Shown: positions 41,219 to 50,332 of the stretch, piece after piece
Layout of the letters: the number at the start of each line of letters is the position of its first letter
Numbering within the stretch: position 1 is the first letter of the stretch
Source of the DNA: Allobosea sp. Root483D1
GTDB lineage: Bacteria; Pseudomonadota; Alphaproteobacteria; Rhizobiales; Beijerinckiaceae
Length of the DNA: 64,000 nt
Direction: 5' to 3'
Assembly: GCF_001429505.1 (NCBI RefSeq)
Contig: NZ_LMJW01000020.1
Location: 346,296-410,295, forward strand
Notes under the pieces: generated by a model
The model's input: only the letters and a program-made list of their open reading frames with translations
Database searches by the model: none
Told to the model about the DNA's origin: nothing
Made by a program: the position numbers and the translations under genes

Positions 41219-43039
41219 ATGAAGATCGGCCGCGTCACCGACGACACCCTTGCGCTCTTTGCCCGAGTCTGGCGTGAGCGCGGACGGCAATACCTGCCGC
41301 AGATGCTCGCCATCCTCTCCCTCGTCGTGGTCATCGCGGCGACGACGAGCTTCTATCCGCTGCTGATCAAGGCGGCGTTCGACGCCTTCGCCGACCCGAT
41401 CGGGGCCGAGGCGACCGGTTTCGTGCGCCGCGCCGAACGGCTGGTGTCGAAATCGCTCGGCATCGAGATCGGCGTCGTCAATGCCGTCGCCGTCGTCGTG
41501 GTCATCGTCACCGCGATCAAGGGCTTCTCGCTGCTGACACAGACGGTGATGACCAACAGCGTCGTCAGCCGGGTCGAGGCGGACATGCAGAGCGCGCTCT
41601 ACGCGCATCTGATCGATGCCGACCTCACGCAGCTGCAAAGAGAGAATCCCGCCTCGCTCACCCAGCGCTTCACCACCGACTTCACCTTCGTCAAGGAGGC
41701 GCTGACGCGGCTGGTCAACATCGCGGTCCGCGACGTGATGACGGCGATCGCACTGGTCGGCGCCATGCTCTGGATCGACTGGAAGATGACGGCGGTGGTG
41801 CTGCTGATCGCGCCGGTCGTGGCCCGGCCGATCGGCCGGATCGGCAAGAAGCTGCGCCGGATGGCGATGTCGCAGCAGGAGCAGACCGGCATCATGGCGG
41901 GCCTGGTCACTGAGAGCCTGCAGGGCGCGCGCGTCGCCAAGACCGATTCGCTCGAGCCGTATCTCAAGGACCGCGCTGCCTCCGCCTTCGAGACGATTCG
42001 GACGCTGAAGATGAAGGCGGCCAATGCCCGCGGCCGGCTCGATCCGCTGCTCGAGGTCGCCGGTGGCATCGCGGTCGCGGGCGTGCTCGCTGCGATTGGC
42101 GTGCGTATCACCTCGGGCACCTCCACCGTCGGCGACTTCACCGGCTATGTTTCGGCGCTGCTGCTCGCGGCCCAGCCGATGCGCTCGCTCGGCAATCTCA
42201 ACGCCATCGTCCAGGAGGCCGGCGCCTCGTTGAAGCGCTATTACGCGCTGATCGACGAGATGCCGCTGATCACGCAGCGCCCGGATGCCAAGCCCCTGGT
42301 GGTCACCGGCGGCGAAGTCGCCTTCCGCGACCTGCGCTTCCGCTATCGCGACGACCAGCGCGGGCTCGAGGGAATCGATCTCGTGGCCCTGGCCGGCAAG
42401 ACCACGGCGCTGGTCGGCCGCTCCGGGTCGGGCAAGTCGACCATGCTGGCCCTGGTGCCGCGGCTTTACGATCCCACAGAGGGCAAGGTCGAGATCGACG
42501 GGCAGGACACCCGCGACGTGACCCTGCTCAGTCTGCGCAGCCAGATCGGCGTGGTCAGCCAGGATGTCGTGCTGTTCGACGACACGGTGCGCGCCAATAT
42601 CGGCTTCGGCCGCCCGGGCGCGAGCGAGAGCGACATCATCGCCGCGGCCAAGGCGGCGGCTGCGCACGACTTCATCATGGCGATGCCGGAAGGCTACGAC
42701 AGCCGGGTCGGCGAACGCGGCTCACGGCTCTCCGGCGGCGAGCGCCAGCGTCTCGCCATCGCCCGCGCCGTCCTGAAGGACGCGCCGATCCTGTTGCTCG
42801 ACGAGGCGACCTCGGCGCTCGACACCCAGTCGGAGCGGCTGGTGCAGCAGGCGCTGGCGGAGCTGACCAAGGGCCGGACCACGCTCGTGATCGCGCATCG
42901 ACTCTCGACCGTGCGCGAGGCCGACCAGATCGTCGTGCTCGACGAAGGCAAGGTGATCGAGACCGGCGACCATGACGAGCTGATCGCCCGCGACGGCGCC
43001 TATGCGCGCCTCTATCGGCTGCAATTCGCGGAAGGGTAG
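41219..43039 (+). CDS. ABC exporter with fused membrane and ATPase domains (MsbA-like)
   Basis: 606 residues. Six membrane spans in the first 320 residues are followed by an ATPase domain with Walker A VGRSGSGKSTML, signature RLSGGERQRLAIARAV and Walker B ILLLDEATSALD. Length and fold match MsbA and related lipid/drug exporters. It functions as a homodimer in the inner membrane. A lipid A flippase role is possible, but the neighbours do not fix it. Confidence 0.9.
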   Translation: MKIGRVTDDTLALFARVWRERGRQYLPQMLAILSLVVVIAATTSFYPLLIKAAFDAFADPIGAEATGFVRRAERLVSKSLGIEIGVVNAVAVVVVIVTAIKGFSLLTQTVMTNSVVSRVEADMQSALYAHLIDADLTQLQRENPASLTQRFTTDFTFVKEALTRLVNIAVRDVMTAIALVGAMLWIDWKMTAVVLLIAPVVARPIGRIGKKLRRMAMSQQEQTGIMAGLVTESLQGARVAKTDSLEPYLKDRAASAFETIRTLKMKAANARGRLDPLLEVAGGIAVAGVLAAIGVRITSGTSTVGDFTGYVSALLLAAQPMRSLGNLNAIVQEAGASLKRYYALIDEMPLITQRPDAKPLVVTGGEVAFRDLRFRYRDDQRGLEGIDLVALAGKTTALVGRSGSGKSTMLALVPRLYDPTEGKVEIDGQDTRDVTLLSLRSQIGVVSQDVVLFDDTVRANIGFGRPGASESDIIAAAKAAAAHDFIMAMPEGYDSRVGERGSRLSGGERQRLAIARAVLKDAPILLLDEATSALDTQSERLVQQALAELTKGRTTLVIAHRLSTVREADQIVVLDEGKVIETGDHDELIARDGAYARLYRLQFAEG

Positions 43040-43559
43040 AGCAATTCGCCTCGAGACCGAGCGCCTCATCCTCGATCTGCATGGCCTCGAGCATTTCGAG
43101 CCGCTTTGCCAGATGTGGGGCGATGCGGCGGTGGTGCGCCATATCGGCCAGCCCTCGACGGTGCAGGACGCCTGGATGCGGCTGCTGCGCTATCGCGGGC
43201 TCTGGCCGTTGCTCGGCTACGGCTATTGGGCGCTGACCGAGAAGGCGAGCGGGCGCTTCGTCGGCGATCTCGGTTTCGCCGATTTCCACCGGGCGGTCGA
43301 GCCGTCGATCCGTGGCATTCCCGAGGCTGGCTGGGTGCTCGCGGGCTGGGCCCATGGCCAGGGCTTCGCGAGCGAGGCGCTCACCGCCGCGCTGGCCTGG
43401 CTCGATGGGCAGCGCGCATACGAAAGCTCGGTCTGCCTGATTGCGCCGGAGAACGGGCCGTCGCTGCGACTCGCAAGGCGCTTCGGATTCCGCGATGAGC
43501 GCGCCGTCAGCTTTCTGGGGCACGACACGCTGCTGCTTCGGCGCGAGCGGCCGGCATAG
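43002..43559 (+). CDS. GNAT family N-acetyltransferase (RimJ/RimL-like)
   Basis: 185 residues. It starts inside the end of the ABC exporter gene (38-bp overlap) and reads IRLETERLILDLHGLEHF, the standard RimJ/RimL opening. FVGDLGFADFHR, EAGWVLAGWAHGQGFASEA and ENGPSLRLARRFGF are the acetyl-CoA binding segments. The acceptor is unknown. The overlap suggests translation coupled to the exporter. Confidence 0.85.
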   Translation: MRASIGCNSRKGRAIRLETERLILDLHGLEHFEPLCQMWGDAAVVRHIGQPSTVQDAWMRLLRYRGLWPLLGYGYWALTEKASGRFVGDLGFADFHRAVEPSIRGIPEAGWVLAGWAHGQGFASEALTAALAWLDGQRAYESSVCLIAPENGPSLRLARRFGFRDERAVSFLGHDTLLLRRERPA

Positions 43560-43632
43560 CGCCAAAGGGGCGCCATGGCGCTCGCACAAGCATACCGGGC
43601 ATGCGCGAGCCGCGGGCGGATGCTGACAGGAG

Positions 43633-43652
43633 CTGCCACATTCTATTGGCAG
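43633..43652. promoter_or_regulatory. inverted repeat upstream of MFS efflux gene
   Basis: CTGCCA (43633-43638) and TGGCAG (43647-43652) with an 8-nt spacer lie 35 bp before the MFS start. It may be an operator for an unlinked regulator, or the terminator of the preceding gene. Confidence 0.3.
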
Positions 43653-43686
43653 TGTCCCGGCCTAAAAAATTGAAAGAGACTTTGCC

Positions 43687-45219
43687 GTGACGACTTCGAC
43701 TCCCGCCGCCGTGCCAGCGCGCAAGGCCACACGCCGCGAATGGCTGGGCCTGATCGCCATCGCCTTCCCCTGCATGATCTATTCGATGGACCTGACGGTC
43801 CTGAACCTTGCCGTGCCGACGCTGATGCGCGAGCTGAAGCCATCGGCGGGGCAGTTGCTCTGGATCATCGACATCTACGGCTTCATGGTCGCCGGCTTCC
43901 TGATGACGATGGGCACGCTCGGTGACCGGATCGGCCGGCGCAAGCTCCTGCTGATCGGCGCGGCCGCCTTCGGCGTGGCCTCGACCGTCGCTGCCTTCTC
44001 GACCAGCGCCGAGATGCTGATCGTGACGCGCGCCCTGCTCGGTATCGCCGGGGCGACGCTGGCGCCCTCGACGCTGTCGCTGATCGCGGTGATGTTCGAG
44101 GACGAGACCGAGCGCACCTTCGCGATCTCGATGTGGATCGCCAGCTTTTCGGCCGGCGCCGTGATCGGCCCGCTGATCGGCGGTGTGCTGATCGAATATT
44201 TCTGGTGGGGCTCGGTCTTCCTGATCGCGGTGCCGCCGATGCTGGTCCTGCTCGTCATCGGCCCGATCCTGCTGCCGGAATACAAGGCGCCACAGGCGGG
44301 CCGCCTCGACATCGCCAGCGCGCTGCTCTCGCTGGCGGCGATCCTGCCGGTGATCTACGGCGTGAAGCACTGGGCCGAGTTCGGGCTCTCGGCCTATGCC
44401 GCCGCTTGCATCGTCGCAGGGCTCGCGCTCGGCGTGGTGTTCGCGCGCCGGCAGAAACATCTCGCCGATCCGATGGTCGACCTCACTTTGTTCGGGATTC
44501 CCGCTTTCCGCGCGGCGCTGGCGATCAATCTCGCCGGCATCATGGTGATGTTCGGCAGCTTCATCTTCGTGGCGCAGTACCTGCAGATGGTGGCCGGGCT
44601 GACGCCGCTTGAGGCGGGCATCTGGTCATTGCCGTCGGCGATCGCCTTCACGCTCGCCTCCTTCGCGGTGACGCCGCTGTCCGTGCGCTTCAAGCCGGCG
44701 ACGCTGATGGCTGGCGGCATGATACTGTCGGGACTCGGCTTCGTCTGGCTGGCCTTCGCGCCGAACCTTGTCCAGATCGTTGCTGCCTCGGTCATGTTCT
44801 CGATCGGCTTCACGCCGGTGATCGCACTGACGACCGGCATCGTGGTCGGTTCGGCGCCGCAGGAGCGAGCAGGCGCTGCCTCCGCCATGTCCGAGACCAG
44901 CATCGAGCTCGGCGGTGCGCTGGGGATTGCTGTTTTCGGCAGCCTGGGCACGGCGCTCTATCGCCAGGGCATGGCGAATCTCTCGGTCGCGGGCGTCGAC
45001 GGCGCGACGCTCGCGCCGGCACGTTCGACGCTCGGCGGGGCGCTGGCGGCGGCGGAGCAACTGGCGCCGGACCAGTCGGCCCATCTGCTCCAGGCGGCGC
45101 GCGAGGCCTTCATGACCGGCTTCCACGCGGTCGCGCTGATCGCGATCGCCGGCATGGTGTTCTGCATCGCGGTCGCGCTGACCACGCTGCGTGACGCAAG
45201 GCCGACCGGCGCGCATTGA
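43687..45219 (+). CDS. MFS efflux transporter, DHA2 family (14 TM)
   Basis: 510 residues with about 14 membrane spans. Motif A appears as MGTLGDRIGRRKLLLIGA, and motif C-like glycines in ALLGIAGATLAPSTLSLIAV. The length and the opening MDLTVLNLAVPTLMRELKPS are typical of the QacA/SmvA drug:H+ antiporters. The start is GTG 43687. It probably expels cationic or aromatic toxic compounds; no dedicated local repressor gene is present. Confidence 0.88.
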   Translation: MTTSTPAAVPARKATRREWLGLIAIAFPCMIYSMDLTVLNLAVPTLMRELKPSAGQLLWIIDIYGFMVAGFLMTMGTLGDRIGRRKLLLIGAAAFGVASTVAAFSTSAEMLIVTRALLGIAGATLAPSTLSLIAVMFEDETERTFAISMWIASFSAGAVIGPLIGGVLIEYFWWGSVFLIAVPPMLVLLVIGPILLPEYKAPQAGRLDIASALLSLAAILPVIYGVKHWAEFGLSAYAAACIVAGLALGVVFARRQKHLADPMVDLTLFGIPAFRAALAINLAGIMVMFGSFIFVAQYLQMVAGLTPLEAGIWSLPSAIAFTLASFAVTPLSVRFKPATLMAGGMILSGLGFVWLAFAPNLVQIVAASVMFSIGFTPVIALTTGIVVGSAPQERAGAASAMSETSIELGGALGIAVFGSLGTALYRQGMANLSVAGVDGATLAPARSTLGGALAAAEQLAPDQSAHLLQAAREAFMTGFHAVALIAIAGMVFCIAVALTTLRDARPTGAH

Positions 45220-45230
45220 GCCGAAGCGTC

Positions 45231-45330
45231 ATTCTCAGGCGAAGCGAAGCGCAGACCCGGGAATCTCGTGACGAAGAGGCGCTGGGCAGCGCCTCTTCCG
45301 GCTTGAGATGCTCGGGGCAAGCCCGAGCAT
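45231..45330. repeat. composite REP-like element (type B + hairpin + type A)
   Basis: Type B: ATTCTCAGG (45231-45239) with CCCGGGAAT (45256-45264), two mismatches. A perfect 11-bp stem, GAAGAGGCGCT-GGGC-AGCGCCTCTTC, spans 45273-45298. Type A: ATGCTCGGG-GCAAG-CCCGAGCAT at 45308-45330. It lies between convergent genes (MFS and ialB) and may terminate both. Confidence 0.7.
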
Positions 45331-45338
45331 GATGCCAC

Positions 45339-45941
45339 TTATGGCTCGCGCTGCAACGCCTCGGCCGCGGCAGGGAAACCGCGGAAGGAGAGCGGCAGTG
45401 CGACCTCGCGCTTGGCGGCGTCGAGATAGCGCATCTGGCCGGCCTCACCGAAACCGCGCCAGCGCTTGAAGACCTCGTCGCTCAGACTGGCTTCAGCGAA
45501 GCAGCCGCCGGGCAGGCAGCGCTGGAACACGGCAAGCGCTTCGTCCTTGTCGGCGACGGTGACGCGCACGCTGGCCTTGTCGCCGAGCGACAGGTTAGGC
45601 GGAACCTGGATCACCAGCTTGATCGGCTCGTCCTTGACAGGCCGGCCGATCGCAACGAGCGCGATCGGGCCACGCTGGCCCTGTTGCTCCAGCGTCTGGA
45701 CGATCTCGCAGACGCGGGCGGCGACGCTCGACTGGCAGCGCATCACCCAGTCGCCATAGGTCGCGGTGGTGTTGTCGGGTTGGGAGACGGCGCCGGGGGC
45801 GGGTGCCGTCTGGGCCTGAGCCGGTGCGGTCTGCGCCTGGGCCGGCCGTTGCGGGGCAGGCCGCTGCGCCGGTGCCTGGGCCAAAGCAGAGCCAGCCGCC
45901 AGGACGGACATGGAGACGGTGAGGATGGTCTGTCGGCTCAT
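45339..45941 (-). CDS. invasion-associated locus B (IalB) family protein
   Basis: 200 residues. The signal peptide SRQTILTVSMSVLAAGSALA is followed by a Pro/Ala/Gln-rich linker (PAQRPAPQRPAQAQ), then an IalB-type domain with YGDWVMRCQ and paired cysteines (RVCEIVQTL, CLPGGCFAE). Periplasmic or outer-membrane associated; the role in free-living species is unknown. I chose ATG 45941. Confidence 0.85.
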   Translation of the reverse strand: MSRQTILTVSMSVLAAGSALAQAPAQRPAPQRPAQAQTAPAQAQTAPAPGAVSQPDNTTATYGDWVMRCQSSVAARVCEIVQTLEQQGQRGPIALVAIGRPVKDEPIKLVIQVPPNLSLGDKASVRVTVADKDEALAVFQRCLPGGCFAEASLSDEVFKRWRGFGEAGQMRYLDAAKREVALPLSFRGFPAAAEALQREP

Positions 45942-46023
45942 GGCGGGGCTTGTCCGGTCGCGGCGATAAACCGAGTTCAAGACCAGGATCGATCTTTGCG
46001 CAAGCCGGACCTATGAACGGCGG

Positions 46024-47067
46024 TCAAGGATGCCAGCCGATGTCCTCAGCCGGCGCCTCATCCTTGGCTTCCTGGGCGCGCGCTTCCTCCACGATGGCAA
46101 AGACGGCACGCAGTGCCGCCTCGACGCCTTCGCCCGATGCGGCCGAGAGCGCGATCGGCGTGCGTCCGGCGGCGCGCTTCAGGCGGGCGAGCTGCTCCTT
46201 GCGTACCTCCGGCGTCAGCGCATCGACCTTGGAGAGCGCCACGATCTCCGGTTTCCCGTCGAGATCTGCGCCATAGGCGGCGAGTTCCTTGCGTACCGTC
46301 TTGTAGGCCTTGCCGGCATGCTCGGTGGTGCCCTCGACGAGGTGCAGCAGCACACGGCAGCGCTCGATATGGCCGAGGAAGCGGTCGCCGAGGCCATGGC
46401 CTTCATGCGCGCCCTCGATCAGGCCGGGGATGTCGGCGAGCACCATCTCGCGGGCATCGACGCGAACGACGCCGAGGCCGGGATGGAGTGTGGTGAAGGG
46501 ATAATCGGCGATCTTCGGCTTCGCCGCCGTCACCGTGGCGAGGAAGGTCGACTTGCCGGCATTGGGCAGGCCGACGAGGCCGGCATCGGCGATCAGCTTG
46601 AGGCGCAGCCAGACCCAGCGCTCCTCGCCCGGCAGGCCGGGATTGGCATGGCGCGGCGCCTGGTTGGTCGAAGTCTTGAAATAGGCGTTGCCGAAGCCGC
46701 CATTGCCGCCCTTGCACAGGGTAAAGCGCTGGCCGGGCTCGGTCAGGTCGGCGATCAGCGTCTCACCGTCCTCATCGAGCACCTCGGTTCCCGGCGGCAC
46801 CTTGAGCACGATCGGCGTGCCATTGGCACCGTGCCGATCCTTGCCCATGCCGTGCTCGCCGATCCTGGCCTTGAAATGCTGCTGGAAGCGGAAATCGATC
46901 AGGGTGTTCAGTCCCTGCACGCATTCGATCACGATGTCGCCGCCGCGCCCGCCATCGCCGCCATTGGGCCCGCCGAACTCGATGAACTTCTCGCGCCGGA
47001 ACGAGACGCAACCGGCGCCACCGTCGCCGGCCTTCACATAGATCTTGGCTTGGTCGAGGAATTTCAT
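46024..47067 (-). CDS. obgE: GTPase ObgE/CgtA
   Basis: 347 residues. The glycine-rich Obg domain (MKFLDQAKIYVKAGDGGAG, GGPNGGDGGRGGD) is followed by the G domain with GLVGLPNAGKSTFL, ADIPGLIEGAHEG and LSKVD. There is no long C-terminal OCT domain. It functions in large-subunit ribosome assembly and stress response. ATG 47067 starts the conserved MKFLD sequence. It follows the rplU-rpmA ribosomal genes at some distance, as is usual in Alphaproteobacteria. Confidence 0.97.
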   Translation of the reverse strand: MKFLDQAKIYVKAGDGGAGCVSFRREKFIEFGGPNGGDGGRGGDIVIECVQGLNTLIDFRFQQHFKARIGEHGMGKDRHGANGTPIVLKVPPGTEVLDEDGETLIADLTEPGQRFTLCKGGNGGFGNAYFKTSTNQAPRHANPGLPGEERWVWLRLKLIADAGLVGLPNAGKSTFLATVTAAKPKIADYPFTTLHPGLGVVRVDAREMVLADIPGLIEGAHEGHGLGDRFLGHIERCRVLLHLVEGTTEHAGKAYKTVRKELAAYGADLDGKPEIVALSKVDALTPEVRKEQLARLKRAAGRTPIALSAASGEGVEAALRAVFAIVEEARAQEAKDEAPAEDIGWHP

Positions 47068-47155
47068 GGAGGAGTAGGTAGTCGCATGAGCGCTGGAGAG
47101 CAATGCGCTGCGATGCTGCTCGGGACAGGCGGTGACGCAGTTCGTGCAGAATTAT

Positions 47156-47171
47156 GTTGCAGTGCAGCAAC
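47156..47171. promoter_or_regulatory. inverted repeat upstream of the PHA-depolymerase-like gene
   Basis: GTTGC-AGTGCA-GCAAC lies 64 bp before the start. On the minus strand it reads CTGC-ACT-GCAA, one base from the CTGC(N3)GCAG type of site described for PhaR, the PHB-responsive repressor. With an esterase of PHA-depolymerase type downstream this match is suggestive only. Confidence 0.35.
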
Positions 47172-47234
47172 GAATGCCCATTTCAGGCGTTGTCACCTGC
47201 CAGCGCCACTCCGGCGGCTGACGAGTCAAGGGTC

Positions 47235-48401
47235 ATGACGATGCGAAAGCTCTCCGACACGATCGCCCGGCTATCGGCCTATCGCACGCAGCTGGGAGCT
47301 GGGGCGGGCGTCGATGCGCCTGGCCATCTCGGTACCTTGCCGGATTTCGGCAGCAATCCCGGCGCGCTGCTCGCCAGGACATATGTCCCGCGCGAGCTTC
47401 CTGCCGGCGCGCCGCTCGTCGTGGTGCTGCATGGTTGCACCCAGACCGCTTCCGGCTACGATCTCGGCTCCGGTTGGTCGACCCTGGCCGAGCGCGACGG
47501 CTTTGCGCTGCTGCTTCCCGAGCAGCAGCGCGCCAACAACGCCAATCTTTGCTTCAACTGGTTCGAGCCCGGTGATACGCGGCGCGGCAAGGGCGAGGCG
47601 CTGTCGATCAGCCAGATGATCGAGACCATGATCGCGCGCCATGGGCTCGATCGGAGCCGGGTCTTCATCACCGGATTGTCGGCGGGCGGGGCCATGGCCG
47701 GTGTCATGCTCGCGACTTATCCGGAGCTCTTCGCCGGTGGCGCGATCATCGCCGGGCTGCCCTACGGAGTCGCGGCGACCATTCCCGAAGCCTTCGACCG
47801 CATGCGCGCCCATGGGCTGCCCGGCGAGCAGCGGCTGCAGGATCTGGTGAGCTCCGCCTCGCAGCACGAAGGGCCCTGGCCGACGCTCTCGATCTGGCAG
47901 GGCAGCGCCGATCGCACCGTCGCCCCCGCCAATGCCGCGGCGCTCATCGCGCAATGGCGCGGGGTTCACGGCCTGCCTGCCGAACCGTCGATGAGCGAAT
48001 CGGTGGACGGCCATCGCCGACGCGCCTGGCGGGACGCAGCGGGCCGCGACCTGATCGAGGAATACACGATCGCTGGAATGGGCCATGGTACGCCGATCGC
48101 CGGCGACGGCATTGGCCGGAGCGGCCCGTTCATCCTGGCTGCCGGGATTTCCTCGACACGCCGGATCGCCCGGTTCTGGAATCTCTCGCCGGAAGCGGCC
48201 GATTCCGTGCCGCGATCTGCAACTGCTGCGGCGTCGCTCCCGGAGCCTGCGATTGCGGGCGTCGCGCCGGTTGGCCCAAGTAAAACGTCATCGGATAAAG
48301 CGTCATCGCATGCCGGTTCTGCAGGCTCACAGCAGGCGGCTGCCATGGGCGTTCGCAAGGTCATCGAGGACGCGCTGCGCTCAGCCGGGCTGATGCGGTA
48401 A
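47235..48401 (+). CDS. PHB-depolymerase family esterase
   Basis: 388 residues. Alpha/beta-hydrolase of the short-chain-length PHA depolymerase type. Oxyanion/N-terminal motif VVVLHGCTQTASGYD, nucleophile Ser149 in GLSAGGAM, Asp in the SADRTVAP loop and His in GMGHGTPI. No convincing signal peptide is present from ATG 47235, which suggests an intracellular or non-classically exported enzyme. A polar Ser/Ala-rich tail ends in KVIEDALRSAGLM. It is divergent from obgE. Confidence 0.86.
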   Translation: MTMRKLSDTIARLSAYRTQLGAGAGVDAPGHLGTLPDFGSNPGALLARTYVPRELPAGAPLVVVLHGCTQTASGYDLGSGWSTLAERDGFALLLPEQQRANNANLCFNWFEPGDTRRGKGEALSISQMIETMIARHGLDRSRVFITGLSAGGAMAGVMLATYPELFAGGAIIAGLPYGVAATIPEAFDRMRAHGLPGEQRLQDLVSSASQHEGPWPTLSIWQGSADRTVAPANAAALIAQWRGVHGLPAEPSMSESVDGHRRRAWRDAAGRDLIEEYTIAGMGHGTPIAGDGIGRSGPFILAAGISSTRRIARFWNLSPEAADSVPRSATAAASLPEPAIAGVAPVGPSKTSSDKASSHAGSAGSQQAAAMGVRKVIEDALRSAGLMR

Positions 48402-48409
48402 CGAAGTCC

Positions 48410-48440
48410 CTCGGTCCCGCCCTCCGAGGGCGGGACCGAG
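48410..48440. terminator. bidirectional terminator between convergent genes
   Basis: A perfect 14-bp stem, CTCGGTCCCGCCCT (48410-48423) with AGGGCGGGACCGAG (48427-48440), loop CCG. It lies between the PHA-depolymerase-like stop and the GNAT stop. T-runs are weak on both sides, but the stem is very stable. Confidence 0.75.
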
Positions 48441-48444
48441 CGTT

Positions 48445-49101
48445 TCAGGCAAGGCAAGGCTCTTCGCTGCGGCTTTCCGCCTGCTGCTGCTGTTCGGCCG
48501 CCGGCAGCGGGGCCCAGCCGGACACACTCCAGCTCTTCAGCGCCGCCCAGGTCGAGCGGTCGAGCCGGAACTGCTCGCAGGGGAAGAGGCCGCCGCGCGC
48601 CGGAAGCGACTTGAGGAAGGAGCCTTCCTGCCGAAAGCCGCTCTTCTCCAGCACCCGGCGCGAGGCCGGGTTGATGACGCGGGTGTCGGCCTCGATCGCA
48701 TCGATCTCGACCAGCGAGAACATGGTGTCGATCAGCGCCTGCACCGCCTCGGTGGCATAGCCCTTGTTCCAGTGCGGCGTGCCGAGCCAGTAGCCGATGA
48801 AGGGCCGCCCGGTCGCCTGCTTGTGCGCACCGATCATGCCGATCAGCTCGTTCGGCTTCTCGCGCGGGGTGATCGCCAGCACGAGATGCTCGCCGAGGGC
48901 ATTGCCCTTGCGCGTCGCGAAGACGAAGGGGTCGGCCGCCTGCGTCGGATAGGGATGCGGGATCGAGGCCGTCATTTCCGCGACGGCCTTTTCGCCGGCG
49001 AGGCGCAGGATGGCGGTGGCATCGGCGATCCGCGGCCAGCGCAGCCAAAGCCGCCTGGTCTCGAGCCGGAAGACGTCGTCTCTCGTCAATTCGGGGAACA
49101 T
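48445..49101 (-). CDS. GNAT family N-acetyltransferase (RimJ/RimL-like)
   Basis: 218 residues from ATG 49101. FRLETRRLWLRWPRIADATA is the usual opening; GYWLGTPHWNKGYATEAVQA and NPASRRVLEKSGFRQEGSF are the acetyl-CoA and C-terminal segments. It sits downstream of rpmA on the same strand; a GNAT at this position between rpmA and obgE is seen in related alphaproteobacteria. The acceptor substrate is unknown. Confidence 0.86.
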   Translation of the reverse strand: MFPELTRDDVFRLETRRLWLRWPRIADATAILRLAGEKAVAEMTASIPHPYPTQAADPFVFATRKGNALGEHLVLAITPREKPNELIGMIGAHKQATGRPFIGYWLGTPHWNKGYATEAVQALIDTMFSLVEIDAIEADTRVINPASRRVLEKSGFRQEGSFLKSLPARGGLFPCEQFRLDRSTWAALKSWSVSGWAPLPAAEQQQQAESRSEEPCLA

Positions 49102-49255
49102 CGGGTCTCTCCGTCGGCGCAAACGAAAGGGGGAGATGGGCTTTGGTCCCATCTCCCCCTCGCTTGACCTTCGGGAAACCCGCTTGGGGTCTTTATTCCC
49201 TTGATCCGTCCGGTTCGATGGAACCGGCGGATCGAGAACATTCCCTATCCGCCGT

Positions 49256-49522
49256 TTATTCTGCGGCCACTTGGGCCGGGACTACGTTCACGAAAGCTCG
49301 GCCGAGCTTCGTCGTGAATCGGACGCGACCGTTGGCGGTGGCAAAGAGCGTATGGTCTTTGCCCATGCCGACGTTCACGCCGGCATGCCATTTGGTTCCG
49401 CGCTGGCGGATAATGATGTTGCCCGGCACGACCGCCTGGTCGCCGAAACGCTTCACGCCGAGACGCCTGCCTTCGGAGTCGCGACCATTGCGCGACGAGC
49501 CGCCTGCTTTTTTGTGAGCCAT
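49256..49522 (-). CDS. rpmA: 50S ribosomal protein bL27
   Basis: 88 residues, begins AHKKAGGSSRNGRDSEGRRL, the universal bL27 N-terminus that reaches the peptidyl-transferase centre, followed by GDQAVVPGNIIIRQRGTKWH. No cleavable N-terminal extension of the Firmicutes type. It follows rplU with a 99-bp spacer. Confidence 0.98.
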   Translation of the reverse strand: MAHKKAGGSSRNGRDSEGRRLGVKRFGDQAVVPGNIIIRQRGTKWHAGVNVGMGKDHTLFATANGRVRFTTKLGRAFVNVVPAQVAAE

Positions 49523-49621
49523 AACGCCCTACCTCAAAAACTCTTCAGTTCATGTAACCCGAATCGGCGGCAGAAGCCACCCCGACCGGGCGTGAAGCTG
49601 CGCTGAACCTGTCAGCGCCGG

Positions 49622-50332
49622 TCAGTAGTCTTCGCCGGAGGCGAGTTCCGCCTGATCGGCCTTGGCCCGCGGCGGCTTGCCGGCGAGCAGTTCCTTGGCC
49701 TGCTCGACCCACTCCTCGCGGGTGGCGCGGCCACGGAGCTTGAGCTCCTCGTCCCACTTGGCGACATCGGCCTCGCTCCAGGCGGCGATGTCGTTCCAGG
49801 AGGTGATGCCGGCGGCGCGCAGCTTCTTCTCGATGGTCGGGCCGACGCCCGAGATCAGCGAGAGGTTGGAGGCGTCGAGGCCCTCGGCCTTGGCTTCCGC
49901 CTTGGCCTTGGCAGGCTTGGCCGCAGCGGTCTTGGCCGAAGCCTTGCCCTTGACGGTTTCGCTGCCGGCCTTGAGCGCGACGGGAGCAGCTTCCCCCTTC
50001 TTCATCTCCGGCTTCTTGCCGCCGGTGAGGATGTCGGTGATGCGCACCACGGTCAGCTCGGCACGGAAGCCGCGCTTGCGCTTGGAATTCTGGCGGCGGC
50101 GCTTCTTGAAGGCGATGACCTTCTCGCCGCGGGTCTGCTCGACGATCTCGCCGGCGACGGTGATGTCACCGAGGAAAGGCGCGCCGATCGTCGACTTCTC
50201 GCCGTCGGTCAGCATCAGCACGGAGCCGAAAGCGACGGTGTCGCCCGGGTTGCCCTCGAGCTTGGCGATCGTAATGCGGTCATTGGCGGCAACGCGGAAT
50301 TGCTTGCCGCCGGTCTTGATGACTGCGAACAT
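49622..50332 (-). CDS. rplU: 50S ribosomal protein bL21 with C-terminal helix-hairpin-helix extension
   Basis: 236 residues, more than twice the usual ~103. Residues 1-103 are bL21 (MFAVIKTGGKQFRVAANDRI, AFKKRRRQNSKRKRG). Residues ~104-155 are a Lys/Ala-rich linker (KTAAAKPAKAKAEAKAE). From ~156 comes a helix-hairpin-helix domain (LSLISGVGPTIEKKLRAAGI, TSWNDIAAWSEADVAKWDEE). Similar extensions occur in other Hyphomicrobiales. I chose ATG 50332, preceded by TGGAG. The 5' leader contains GAGCCC-TGAGGA-GGGC, which could be part of an autoregulatory structure. Confidence 0.95.
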   Translation of the reverse strand: MFAVIKTGGKQFRVAANDRITIAKLEGNPGDTVAFGSVLMLTDGEKSTIGAPFLGDITVAGEIVEQTRGEKVIAFKKRRRQNSKRKRGFRAELTVVRITDILTGGKKPEMKKGEAAPVALKAGSETVKGKASAKTAAAKPAKAKAEAKAEGLDASNLSLISGVGPTIEKKLRAAGITSWNDIAAWSEADVAKWDEELKLRGRATREEWVEQAKELLAGKPPRAKADQAELASGEDY

